DNA from: Treponema sp. | Lineage (GTDB): Bacteria; Spirochaetota; Spirochaetia; Treponematales; Breznakiellaceae | Length of the DNA stretch: 12,154 nucleotides | Direction: 5' to 3' | Assembly: GCA_031271075.1 (NCBI GenBank) | Contig: JAISWN010000085.1 | Span: 1 to 12,154, forward strand | Made by a program: the position numbers and the translations under genes | Shown: in pieces, positions 1-7,729 of the stretch | Numbering within the stretch: position 1 is the first letter of the stretch | How the letters are laid out: every line of letters starts with the position of its first letter | Notes under the pieces: generated by a model | Seen by the model: the letters and a program-made list of their open reading frames with translations, nothing else | What the model was told of the DNA's origin: nothing | Database searches by the model: none

Positions 1-11
1 ACCGTTTTTTG

Positions 12-41
12 TTGACAAATCAAAAGAACCGGCTATATAAT
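12..41 (+). promoter_or_regulatory. Consensus sigma-70 type promoter
   Basis: A perfect -35 hexamer TTGACA (12-17) and a perfect -10 hexamer TATAAT (36-41) are separated by 18 nt. Transcription would start near position 48, leaving a leader of about 50 nt before the ATG at 99. Both hexamers match the housekeeping consensus exactly, so basal strength should be high unless a repressor acts here. The ROK regulator encoded downstream in the same unit is the obvious candidate, but no clear operator was recognised. Confidence 0.8.
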
Positions 42-65
42 CTACTCACTGGATTAATTGCGGCT

Positions 66-79
66 TCTGTGAAAACAGA
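66..79 (+). other. Small hairpin with GAAA loop in the leader
   Basis: TCTGT (66-70) and ACAGA (75-79) are perfect complements around a GAAA tetraloop, directly in front of the AGGAGG ribosome binding site at 81-86. The stem has only 5 bp, so it may be fortuitous. If real, it could affect mRNA stability or form part of an operator. Confidence 0.25.
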
Positions 80-98
80 TAGGAGGTAGGGGAAAATC

Positions 99-1187
99 AT
101 GAAAAGAACAGGTTTTCAACTGAGTTCACTGGTCCTGGGGCTTATTCTGGCTCTGGGAATCGTCTGGAATGTGGATGCTGGCGGGAAGCAGGATAGCCCA
201 GCATCTTCCGGGGGGACCCTGGACAAGTCCAAGCCCCTGCTGATCTACACCAACTCCGGTACCGAGGGTAAGGGGGACTGGATCACCGCAAAGGCCAAGG
301 AAGCGGGCTTTAATATCAATATCGTCAATATTGGTGGAGGCGACCTTTTGAGCCGGGCCATTGCGGAGAAGAACAACCAACTTGCCGACATGGTCTTTGG
401 GTTAAATGCCATGAGCTACGAGGTTCTTAAAACCAACAATCTGCTGCTCAAATTTGATCCTCCCTCCTGGGTCGGCGACGTAGACATGAGCGTTGGAGAC
501 AAGGAAGGGTACTATTACCCCATTGTCATCCAGCCTCTTATCATGGCCTACCGGACCGATGTGTATACCCCCCAGACCGCGCCCAAGGATTGGGTGGAAG
601 CGGCCACCCGGCCCCAGTTCAAGGGGAAGATCAACGTGCTCGCCCTGGGAGGCGGAACCAGCCAAAGCCTCATCGCGGGGATACTGGTACGTTACCGGGA
701 CGATAAGGGGGAACTGGGAATTTCCAGGGAAGGCTGGGACGTGATCCGCCAGTACATCCAGGATCATCACCTCTGTACCGCCGATGAGGACTGGTTCGGA
801 AACTTTGTCTCCGGGAAGACCCCCATGACCGGTATATGGGGCAACGGTTACTTCCAGCGGCGGGATCAGAACAAACTGACGGCTATTGACTACGTCCGGC
901 CTGAAATCGGCGCTCCTTTTGTGGTGGAGCAGGTGGCGATCTTCAAGGGCTCCAAGAATGTGGAACTGGCAAAGGCTTTTATCGAATGGTTCGGTTCTCC
1001 CCAGATCCAGGGCGAATTCTCCAAACAATTCGACGCCGCGCCGGCAAGTAAAACCGCCCTGGCCCAGTCAAGCCAGGAGATTCGGGAAATGCTGAGCAGC
1101 CTCAAGCCTCAACCCATTGACTGGAAATTTGTGGGCGATCACATTGAAGCCTGGATGGAAAAGATCAACCTGGAATATGTAAAATAA
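99..1187 (+). CDS. ABC transporter periplasmic solute-binding protein
   Basis: A 362-residue extracellular binding protein that would capture the ligand in the periplasm and deliver it to the permease encoded two genes downstream. Residues 1-27 form a signal peptide: basic start (KR), hydrophobic core at about 9-23, then a V-D-A cleavage site followed by GGKQ. There is no lipobox cysteine, so it is probably soluble rather than a lipoprotein. The mature part starts with the LLIYTNSG-type strand typical of the Fe(III)/spermidine/thiamine/phosphonate binding-protein superfamily (SBP_bac_1/6-like). The paired tyrosines that hold iron in FbpA-type proteins are not evident; the corresponding stretch reads GIWGNGYFQ. 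The length is normal for the family. The start is supported by AGGAGG at 81-86. The ligand cannot be read from sequence, and a phosphorylated sugar or phosphodiester is inferred from neighbours only. Confidence 0.85.
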   Translation: MKRTGFQLSSLVLGLILALGIVWNVDAGGKQDSPASSGGTLDKSKPLLIYTNSGTEGKGDWITAKAKEAGFNINIVNIGGGDLLSRAIAEKNNQLADMVFGLNAMSYEVLKTNNLLLKFDPPSWVGDVDMSVGDKEGYYYPIVIQPLIMAYRTDVYTPQTAPKDWVEAATRPQFKGKINVLALGGGTSQSLIAGILVRYRDDKGELGISREGWDVIRQYIQDHHLCTADEDWFGNFVSGKTPMTGIWGNGYFQRRDQNKLTAIDYVRPEIGAPFVVEQVAIFKGSKNVELAKAFIEWFGSPQIQGEFSKQFDAAPASKTALAQSSQEIREMLSSLKPQPIDWKFVGDHIEAWMEKINLEYVK

Positions 1188-1189
1188 GG

Positions 1190-1242
1190 TCTGAAATTCG
1201 AGCCTGTTTCAAAACCCGGTTGGTTTTGAAACAGGCTTCAGA
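1190..1242 (+). promoter_or_regulatory. Intercistronic long hairpin between binding-protein and ATPase genes
   Basis: A perfect 16-bp inverted repeat (1201-1216 with 1222-1237, 5-nt loop CGGTT) lies just after the binding-protein stop codon. A 5-bp extension, TCTGA (1190-1194) with TCAGA (1238-1242), is separated by a 6-nt bulge. There is no T-run after the stem, so it is not a classic intrinsic terminator. Such structures often protect the 3' end of the upstream message and give more binding protein than membrane components. The right arm shares 12 consecutive bases with a site next to queA (10252-10263). Confidence 0.75.
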
Positions 1243-1293
1243 TGAAGCCATCCCGGGGATCTTCCTGAGATGGCTTCCCCATTGGGGGATCCT

Positions 1294-2301
1294 ATGATTG
1301 AATACCGGAATGTCCAAATCAACTACGGTAATTTTACCGCCATAGAGAAGCTAAGTCTCACCATTGAGGAGGGGGAATTTTTTACCTTCCTGGGGCCCTC
1401 GGGCTGCGGTAAGACTACCCTGCTCCGTTCTCTGGTGGGTTTTATCAGCCCCGCCTCGGGGGAGATCCTGGTGGACGGCAAGGTAATAAACAACGAGCCG
1501 GTGGAGAAGCGGGGTATAGGGATCGTGTTCCAAAGTTACGCCCTCTTTCCCAGCATGAATGTGTTTGAGAACCTGGCCTTTGGTCTCCGGGTAAAAAAGC
1601 TGCCCGAGGCGGAGATCCGCAGGCAGGTGTATAGAATTGCCGGTAAAGTGGCTATCAGTGAAGATCAGCTTTCCCGTAATGTGTCCGAACTTTCCGGCGG
1701 CCAGCAGCAGCGGGTGGCCCTGGCCCGGGCCATTGTACTGGAGCCCCGGATTCTCTGCCTTGACGAGCCTCTCTCCAACCTGGATGCCAAGCTACGAGTG
1801 GATCTGCGGGGGGAACTGAAACGGCTGCAAAAGGAATTGGGGATTACAACCCTGTATGTGACCCACGATCAGGAGGAAGCCCTGACCCTTTCGGATCGGA
1901 TTGCCGTGTTTAACCATGGAACCATCGAACAGGTGGGTACCCCGTACGAAATATATAGCCATTCCGCTACCGAATTCGTCTGTGATTTTATCGGAGATAT
2001 CAACCGCCTGGGGCCGGGGATTTTGGCCGCCATCAACGCCAAGGAGAAGCGCCGGTTCGATACGGGCAGGGAAGCGTTTATCCGCCTTGAGGGAATTGAA
2101 ACGCATCCCGGGGAGCATCTGGACATCCTGCTTGAAGCGAAAGTACTGGAGGCCGAGTATTACGGCGCCCTTACTAAATACACCTTTGAGGCGGCGGGGG
2201 AAAAGATAAAGAGTATCGAAAAGAGCCGGGGAACTACCGTCTGCAAGGCGGGGGACAAAGTGCCGTTGTATCTTGATTCCCGGGCTATCATGCAGTTTTA
2301 G
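1294..2301 (+). CDS. ABC transporter ATP-binding protein
   Basis: The cytoplasmic ATPase (335 residues) that powers the importer. All nucleotide-binding motifs are intact: Walker A GPSGCGKTT at 34-42, Q-loop glutamine 80 in VFQSYALF, signature LSGGQQQR at 133-140, Walker B ILCLDEP with D157/E158, D-loop SNLD, and the switch histidine 191 in THDQ. The C-terminal 100 or so residues look like the TOBE-type extension of the spermidine/Fe(III)/maltose class. The start at 1294 is chosen because the conserved family N-terminus begins at MIEYRNV and GGGGG (1284-1288) lies 5 nt upstream. An in-frame ATG at 1270 would add eight unlikely residues. The gene ends 9 nt before the permease gene, so the two are surely co-transcribed. 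Confidence 0.93.
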   Translation: MIEYRNVQINYGNFTAIEKLSLTIEEGEFFTFLGPSGCGKTTLLRSLVGFISPASGEILVDGKVINNEPVEKRGIGIVFQSYALFPSMNVFENLAFGLRVKKLPEAEIRRQVYRIAGKVAISEDQLSRNVSELSGGQQQRVALARAIVLEPRILCLDEPLSNLDAKLRVDLRGELKRLQKELGITTLYVTHDQEEALTLSDRIAVFNHGTIEQVGTPYEIYSHSATEFVCDFIGDINRLGPGILAAINAKEKRRFDTGREAFIRLEGIETHPGEHLDILLEAKVLEAEYYGALTKYTFEAAGEKIKSIEKSRGTTVCKAGDKVPLYLDSRAIMQF

Positions 2302-2310
2302 GGGGCTAGG

Positions 2311-4053
2311 ATGAAATCGGGAGGGTTAAAGGAAAAGCTGAAACGGACAGGTCCCGCCGGGCTTCTGATCCGGGCCTTTATCCTGTGGTTTATTTTTGTA
2401 TTTATCATTTACCCGAACATCAGTATTCTGGCGGGTATTGTGTATAAGGACGGGAATTTTTCTCTCACGGTATTTCGGAAACTCCTGTCCTCGGAACGGG
2501 CCATGAAGAGCCTCCGCAACAGCCTGGTACTCGCCGTTTCGCTGGTAGTTACCGTGAACATTGTGGGCATTGCCCTGGTCATATTTACCGAATACCTGGA
2601 CATTAAGGGGGCGAAGATCATCCGGCTGGGTTACCTGAGTACCCTGGTCTACGGAGGTATCGTACTCTGTACGGGTTACCGATACATTTACGGCGAGCAG
2701 GGAATCATCACCCATCTGATCATGCGCTTCATTCCGGATCTCAACCCCGCCTGGTTCCAGGGTTACTTCGCGGTGCTCTACATCATGACTTTTGCCTGTA
2801 CATCTAACCATATCATCTTTCTCTCCAACGCCATCCGGGGTATTGATTATCAAACCGTGGAGGCGGCGAAGAACATGGGCGCGTCCTTTAAGACCATATT
2901 CTTCAAGGTGGTACTGCCGGTGCTGAAACCTACCCTCTTTGCCCTAACCATTCTCACCTTCCTTACCGGCTTGGGGGCCGTGTCTGCCCCCCTGATCGTG
3001 GGAGGCCCGGATTTCCAGACCATCAATCCTATGATTATCACCTTTGCCGGAACCCGCTATTCCCGGGACATCGCGGCTCTGCTTGCCATAATCCTGGGAG
3101 CGGTAACCATCACCCTGCTGGCCTTCCTGAACCGTATTGAACGGCAGGGCTACTATATTTCCATTTCCAAGGTGAAGTCGAAGATCCGAAAAGAAAAGCT
3201 CCCCAATCCCCTGGCTAATATTCTGGCTCATTCCGCCGCTTATATCCTGTTTCTGATCTATGTCGGCCCCATTGCCCTGGTTATCCTCTATTCCTTTACC
3301 GATTCGGTAACGATCCTCTCCGGTAAATTCAGCGCCTCAAGCCTTTCGGCAGAAAATTATCTGAAGCTTTTCAATTCCGCTGATGCCGTCAAGCCTTACC
3401 TTGTCAGTATTGTCTACTCGGCCCTGGCGGCGGTACTGGTAGCGATGCTGACCACCCAGGTGTGCCGGATCATCCACAAATCCACTACCAAATTCGCCGG
3501 TTTCCTGGAATATTCCATGCTTATCCCCTGGCTGCTCCCCACCACCCTTATCGGAATGAGTCTGCTGATGGCCTTTGACCGCCGCAACCCTCTGGTGGCG
3601 AACCAGATCCTGGTAGGTACACCTGTCATCCTGCTCTTCGGCTATATCATCATCAAAATTCCTTTCTCCCTGCGGATGATCAAGGCGGCCTTTTTCAGTG
3701 TGGAAGCCGCGCTGGAAGAATCGGCCCGCAGCATGGGGGCTGCTCCTTTTTACCGCTTTAGGCGGGTGGTTCTTCCGGTGATTCTGCCCGCAGTGGCCTC
3801 GGTGGTGGCGCTGAATTTTAACAGCCTCCTTGCCGATTACGACCTGACGGTATTTCTCTTCAACCCGTTTCTTATTCCCCTGGGGCCGGTGATCCGCGCC
3901 GCGAGTGATGAAAGCAGCACTCTGAATGCCAAGGCTATGTCCTTTGTGTATTCCGTAGTCCTGATGATTATCTCTTCCGCAGCTTTGTACTTTGTCTATG
4001 GCCGCAAACCCAAGGTACGCTTCCACAGAGGCGGGTTTGATGGGCGCCAGTAG
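2311..4053 (+). CDS. ABC transporter permease, two fused membrane domains
   Basis: A 580-residue inner-membrane permease in which two BPD-type transmembrane domains are fused in one chain, as in the FbpB/ThiP/AfuB type. The N-terminal half starts with a strong membrane segment at about 18-40. Two ATPase-contacting EAA loops are visible: VEAAKNMGA at about 183-191, followed by VVLPVLKP, and EESARSMGAA at about 469-478, followed by VVLPVILP. The halves are joined by a charged linker at about 270-300 (KVKSKIRKEK). Roughly 12 membrane helices are expected. One fused permease replaces a heterodimer, so the importer would be completed by the ATPase and binding protein encoded upstream. The ribosome binding site GGGGGCTAGG directly precedes the ATG. 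The 3' end overlaps the start of the regulator gene by 14 nt. Confidence 0.92.
   Translation: MKSGGLKEKLKRTGPAGLLIRAFILWFIFVFIIYPNISILAGIVYKDGNFSLTVFRKLLSSERAMKSLRNSLVLAVSLVVTVNIVGIALVIFTEYLDIKGAKIIRLGYLSTLVYGGIVLCTGYRYIYGEQGIITHLIMRFIPDLNPAWFQGYFAVLYIMTFACTSNHIIFLSNAIRGIDYQTVEAAKNMGASFKTIFFKVVLPVLKPTLFALTILTFLTGLGAVSAPLIVGGPDFQTINPMIITFAGTRYSRDIAALLAIILGAVTITLLAFLNRIERQGYYISISKVKSKIRKEKLPNPLANILAHSAAYILFLIYVGPIALVILYSFTDSVTILSGKFSASSLSAENYLKLFNSADAVKPYLVSIVYSALAAVLVAMLTTQVCRIIHKSTTKFAGFLEYSMLIPWLLPTTLIGMSLLMAFDRRNPLVANQILVGTPVILLFGYIIIKIPFSLRMIKAAFFSVEAALEESARSMGAAPFYRFRRVVLPVILPAVASVVALNFNSLLADYDLTVFLFNPFLIPLGPVIRAASDESSTLNAKAMSFVYSVVLMIISSAALYFVYGRKPKVRFHRGGFDGRQ
4029..4035 (+). promoter_or_regulatory. 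Ribosome binding site that decides the ROK gene start
   Basis: AGGCGGG lies 4 nt before the ATG at 4040, inside the end of the permease gene. It favours 4040 over the in-frame ATG at 3992. The protein from 4040 begins MGASRINSSSLMQI, which resembles usual ROK-repressor N-termini, while the extra 16 residues from 3992 look like read-through of permease coding sequence. Confidence 0.55.
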
Positions 4054-5197
4054 GATTAATAGTTCATCATTGATGCAGATAAGAAACACACGCCGCATTT
4101 TAAAAACCATCCATGGGGAAAAGGGAATTTATCGGAAAATGCTGGCGGAAAAAGTCGGTCTTGCCCCCCAAACGGTTACAAATATTACCGGTTCCCTGAT
4201 TGGCCGGGGAATCGTTCTGGAAGAGCCCCTGCCCCTTAAAGGCAAGGGGCGCAACGCCCTGGCCCTGCGGCTCAATTACGCCGGTTTTTTTATCCTGAGC
4301 GTAAGGATTACCTGGGAAGAGATCCTTGTTATACTCAACGATCTTGATGGCGGCGTTCTTACGGAGGAACGGCTGCCCCTGGGCCGGGGAACGCAGGCCC
4401 TGGATGTTCTCAAAACGACCATGGAGGGGATGATCAGCCGTGGGGAAGGCCGCGCTATTGCCGCCATTGTGATAAGCGTGGCCGGTATTGTGAATGACCG
4501 GGACGCCATAGTGGTGGAGGCGTATAGCCTGTGCTGGCGCCAGCTTAATCTGCGGAAGGAACTTGCCGGACTGGGTATTCCGGTCTTTGTTCTGAACGAT
4601 GTGAACATCCTGGCTTATTATGAAAACGCTGTTGCCCGGGGGAGCACCGATTTTTTGCTGATTAAGGTAGAAGACGGGGTAGGCTCCGCGCTGGTGATCA
4701 ACAGAACCCTGGTAAAGGGCGCCAATAAGGTTTCCGGGGAATTGGGCCACCTTACCGCCGCTAAAAGTGATACAACGGTGCAGTGTTTCTGTGGCCGGAA
4801 AAATTGCATCACCCAGTTTATTACCAGCACCGCCCTGGAACGGAGACTGGGCAAGCCTTATGCGAAAATTGTGGAAGAAGCCAGACAGGGCGTTCCGGGA
4901 ACCCTTGCGGTTATTGAGGATATCGGGATCCTCCTGGCCCCCAAGATTCTCGACCTTATCGTGCTTCTGGATCTGGATCGGGTGGTTCTCCTGGGTAGGG
5001 TAATTGAGGATTTTGAAGATATTATCTATCCCCGAATCCGGAGTGAAATACAAAGCAACATCAGTTTTTGGGTACGTTTTGACAAGCTGGAGGTAAAAAA
5101 GTACGATAACTTTCCCCGGATTTGCAACAGTTTTCTTATGGAGCATTACTTCTCCGAACAGGATGATTTTTATTTTTTGTGGGACCCTGTCATATAG
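4040..5197 (+). CDS. ROK-family transcriptional regulator
   Basis: A 385-residue regulator with an N-terminal winged helix-turn-helix (about 15-65; recognition-helix region LAPQTVTNITGSLI) and a ROK sugar-binding domain. The NDVN motif retains the aspartate that is catalytic in ROK kinases. The zinc site is present: ELGH (H237) with cysteines 249, 251 and 256 in CFCGRKNC. The DxGGT nucleotide-binding loop of ROK kinases is absent; the equivalent strand reads FILSVRITWEEIL. The protein is therefore expected to sense a sugar or sugar phosphate and bind DNA rather than phosphorylate a substrate. By family precedent it is a repressor that controls its own operon, here the importer genes upstream and the glycosidase-like gene downstream. 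The start at 4040 overlaps the permease stop, which suggests translational coupling. The operator is unknown. Confidence 0.88.
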   Translation: MGASRINSSSLMQIRNTRRILKTIHGEKGIYRKMLAEKVGLAPQTVTNITGSLIGRGIVLEEPLPLKGKGRNALALRLNYAGFFILSVRITWEEILVILNDLDGGVLTEERLPLGRGTQALDVLKTTMEGMISRGEGRAIAAIVISVAGIVNDRDAIVVEAYSLCWRQLNLRKELAGLGIPVFVLNDVNILAYYENAVARGSTDFLLIKVEDGVGSALVINRTLVKGANKVSGELGHLTAAKSDTTVQCFCGRKNCITQFITSTALERRLGKPYAKIVEEARQGVPGTLAVIEDIGILLAPKILDLIVLLDLDRVVLLGRVIEDFEDIIYPRIRSEIQSNISFWVRFDKLEVKKYDNFPRICNSFLMEHYFSEQDDFYFLWDPVI

Positions 5198-5218
5198 GCT
5201 GGTCTTTGAGGGTTAGCA

Positions 5219-7729
5219 GTGGGAAAGTATCTGGATCTGGCGGAGGATGCCTACTGTTTCGGCGGTTTTACGCGGAAAAATTTCCGGGGTTACACCCTGT
5301 ACTGGCATTTTCACTACTTCGATTTTTCCCTCTCCAAGAGGGGTGGACGCTGTTTCTGGCAGGACAGGTGGGTAGAAACACTTTTGGCTGAAGGCCGGAT
5401 AAACGCCGCGACCTTTGCCTCCTACCAAAAGGAAGTTACGGATTTTGTAAACCGGGAGGATTTTTTCTGGGATCTTTCCAACGAGGAACTCTACCTTCTC
5501 TTTCACCGAATCCGGATGCGGCACATCGGAACGGAAGCCCTGTTCCGGCCGTTTCACCGGATGGCCGCCTATATGCCCGGGAACATGAGTGTTACCGCAA
5601 GCCTCCCTCCCGCTGCCGTGCTGGCTCCTCTTCCTCTGCTCGCCCACGTAGCCGCGCCGAGGGAGGAAGGGGAACTCCTTCGCGGTAAAAACGCTGTTCT
5701 CCTGGCGCCCGGCGATGCATCCCTCCTTCCCGAGGTGATAGAAAAAGCGGGCCGGTATATCGGGATGGGGAAAACTGTTTTTCTTGTCCTTAAGAGTTCG
5801 GCGTTAAGCCCTGGCGCTTCCCTGGCGGATTTTGATTTCCTTCTGGCCCGGGACAGGAGGCAGGGCAAAACGCCGGGCCGGCGGCCGGAGGAAACAGTCT
5901 CCCGCTGGTTTTCCCGGGGGCTGCTCAGAATCACGGAAGACCCAATCCCCGGGCGGGGCGCCGATCTAAGCCGGTTGCCCTGGGACGAGGAACTTTCCCG
6001 GCTCATTGCCGCAAAGGATATCTTCCTCTGCGCCTATGGGGAGGAAGCCTTTCTGTCCGTCAGAAACCTCCGGATACCCGCTATAGCCTATACCACCGCA
6101 CGGAACCTCTACGCCCAAGCGGTGCTGAATGTTTTTGCCGAGGACCACAAGACGGCCCTGTATATCCCGGCGGGTCTCAATATTTTCCCCCATGTTCCCC
6201 TGGTGGAGCTTACCCGGCTCAGTTACGGCCATCTGGCTTATCTGGCCGGGCTCTACGGGGAAGGGGTCTACGCCTTGTCCCCGGAAGAACTGAGAGCCCG
6301 GTATCCTGAATGTTTCGTCAACATCTACGGGGATCTTCCCGAACTGGATCGCGAATTATACCGGGGGATGAACCTGGCGGAAAACGACTGGAAGACTCCG
6401 GTAGTTATACTGCGGAAGAAGGCGGATCGCCTGGCCGTTCCCGGTAAACATGGTTTTGTTATATGCCACGATTTTTCCCCCAATAATGATAGTGATGGGG
6501 AAGGGGAGAAAAAGCGCCCCGCCGGCGCGAAACCCGTTTCCGGGGAGCCTGACCGGGTTTTGATTAACGGTTTAGTGGTGGAAGAATCCGCCGGCGCCCG
6601 GATTTGTGTTATCAATTCCTATGGAGGCAGATCCTTCCGGCAGTTTGCCCGGGACAGCGGTTTTCTGGAAGAACCCCGGTATATGTGTAATTTTCTTTTT
6701 TACACTACCGGCCATATTGTGGATTTCTACAACCGACTGCGGACTGATCGGCCGGATGAACAGATCGGGGCGGACCGGGAACAGGTTGATTTTTTTCTTG
6801 AACGGGAAAACGAGAAAACCCGGCAGTCCTTTCCCCTTTACCGGAAAGCCTGTATCGCCCTGGACGGAGAAGGGAATTTTCATTTTTTTCATTTTTCCCT
6901 GGGATGCGGTAAGCTACGGATCGGCGCTTTTGAAATAGCTTGGGATGCGGAACAGGTCAACCGGCTCTGCCCCGGTAAGCCGGCGATCTTTACCCCCTGC
7001 CTCTCCCGGGAGGATGAAGAGGCGGATCCCTTCTTTTACCGGAAGGCTGTGGGCCGGGGAAGGCTGAACCTGGTGATCATCGGCAGCCGGGTCCGCTGTA
7101 TCCGCCGGGGGGATGTCCTCCTCCCTTCCATCGGCGTTGTAGTCTCCCTGCCTGAGGAAACAGGCCGGACGCTGGTTGACTTCTTAGGGCTCCGGGAAAG
7201 GGCCGGTGGTTATTACCCCCCAGCGGTGCCGGAGATCGGCCTTGATCTGCAGGGCCCGGCAGCGCTGGCCCCGGAAATTTGGCGGAAACTCCGCTGGGCT
7301 TACGGCGGGGGTATTTCCCTGATCCGGAAACATCGGGGCATATTCGATGGAGGCGCGGACGGGATCGCCACCTTCCGGCAGGAAGGCTGGCTTTCCCCCC
7401 TCTCCCGGCAGACCCAGGAAAGCCCGGTCCACGATACCAGTGCCCGGCATCCCCGGACGGCTCTGGGCCTTACCGCGAAAGGACAACTCTGCGTCATAGT
7501 TTTTTCAGGGAGAAGCGCCCTTTCCCGAGGGGTAAACTACCGGGAAATGTGCGATCTGGCCCGCCGGTACTTTGGCGATCTTGCGGACTTGGTCAACGTG
7601 GACGGCGGCGCCTCATCGTTTTTGGGTTTCGGCGGCGGGGGAACCTTTACGGAACTCAGCTACCCCGCCTGCTCCGACACCACCCCTACCGGGCTCGTCC
7701 GCCCGGTAAGCAGCCTTTTAATTATCTGA
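5219..7729 (+). CDS. Large protein with C-terminal phosphodiester glycosidase (NAGPA/DUF2233-like) domain
   Basis: An 836-residue protein starting with GTG, supported by GAGGG at 5208-5212, 21 nt after the ROK gene. The C-terminal part matches the phosphodiester glycosidase (NAGPA, DUF2233) pattern: HPRTALGL at about 744-751, a GRS turn at 764-766, GVNYREMCDLA, then NVDGGASS with D795-S800 and a Gly-rich segment. Family members hydrolyse sugar-1-phosphodiesters such as GlcNAc-1-P-linked groups. The first 400 or so residues are not recognised. They begin with an aromatic cluster (YWHFHYFDFS, 28-37), followed by alpha/beta-looking segments (for example NAVLLAPGDAS). A hydrophilic linker lies at about 420-445. 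No signal peptide or membrane anchor is visible, so it should act in the cytoplasm, unlike most NAGPA-type proteins. Operon context suggests it acts on what the ABC importer brings in. The domain call is confident; substrate and N-terminal role are not known. Confidence 0.75.
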   Translation: MGKYLDLAEDAYCFGGFTRKNFRGYTLYWHFHYFDFSLSKRGGRCFWQDRWVETLLAEGRINAATFASYQKEVTDFVNREDFFWDLSNEELYLLFHRIRMRHIGTEALFRPFHRMAAYMPGNMSVTASLPPAAVLAPLPLLAHVAAPREEGELLRGKNAVLLAPGDASLLPEVIEKAGRYIGMGKTVFLVLKSSALSPGASLADFDFLLARDRRQGKTPGRRPEETVSRWFSRGLLRITEDPIPGRGADLSRLPWDEELSRLIAAKDIFLCAYGEEAFLSVRNLRIPAIAYTTARNLYAQAVLNVFAEDHKTALYIPAGLNIFPHVPLVELTRLSYGHLAYLAGLYGEGVYALSPEELRARYPECFVNIYGDLPELDRELYRGMNLAENDWKTPVVILRKKADRLAVPGKHGFVICHDFSPNNDSDGEGEKKRPAGAKPVSGEPDRVLINGLVVEESAGARICVINSYGGRSFRQFARDSGFLEEPRYMCNFLFYTTGHIVDFYNRLRTDRPDEQIGADREQVDFFLERENEKTRQSFPLYRKACIALDGEGNFHFFHFSLGCGKLRIGAFEIAWDAEQVNRLCPGKPAIFTPCLSREDEEADPFFYRKAVGRGRLNLVIIGSRVRCIRRGDVLLPSIGVVVSLPEETGRTLVDFLGLRERAGGYYPPAVPEIGLDLQGPAALAPEIWRKLRWAYGGGISLIRKHRGIFDGGADGIATFRQEGWLSPLSRQTQESPVHDTSARHPRTALGLTAKGQLCVIVFSGRSALSRGVNYREMCDLARRYFGDLADLVNVDGGASSFLGFGGGGTFTELSYPACSDTTPTGLVRPVSSLLII

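Noticed and set aside
1270..1293. Upstream start for the ATPase at 1270
   Set aside because: It adds eight residues not expected in the family and would place the good GGGGG ribosome binding site inside the gene.
3992..4039. Upstream start for the ROK regulator at 3992
   Set aside because: The extra 16 residues lie wholly inside the permease gene, have no ribosome binding site and do not resemble ROK N-termini; 4040 has AGGCGGG at a suitable distance.
99..4053. Annotation of the importer as a ferric iron system
   Set aside because: Family resemblance alone would give this label, but the paired iron-binding tyrosines are not evident and the neighbours (ROK regulator, glycosidase-like enzyme) point to a sugar-derived ligand. 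The substrate is left open.
4100..5146. Long open frame on the minus strand opposite the ROK gene
   Set aside because: It is the antisense shadow of a well-supported gene, with low-information composition and no recognisable motifs.
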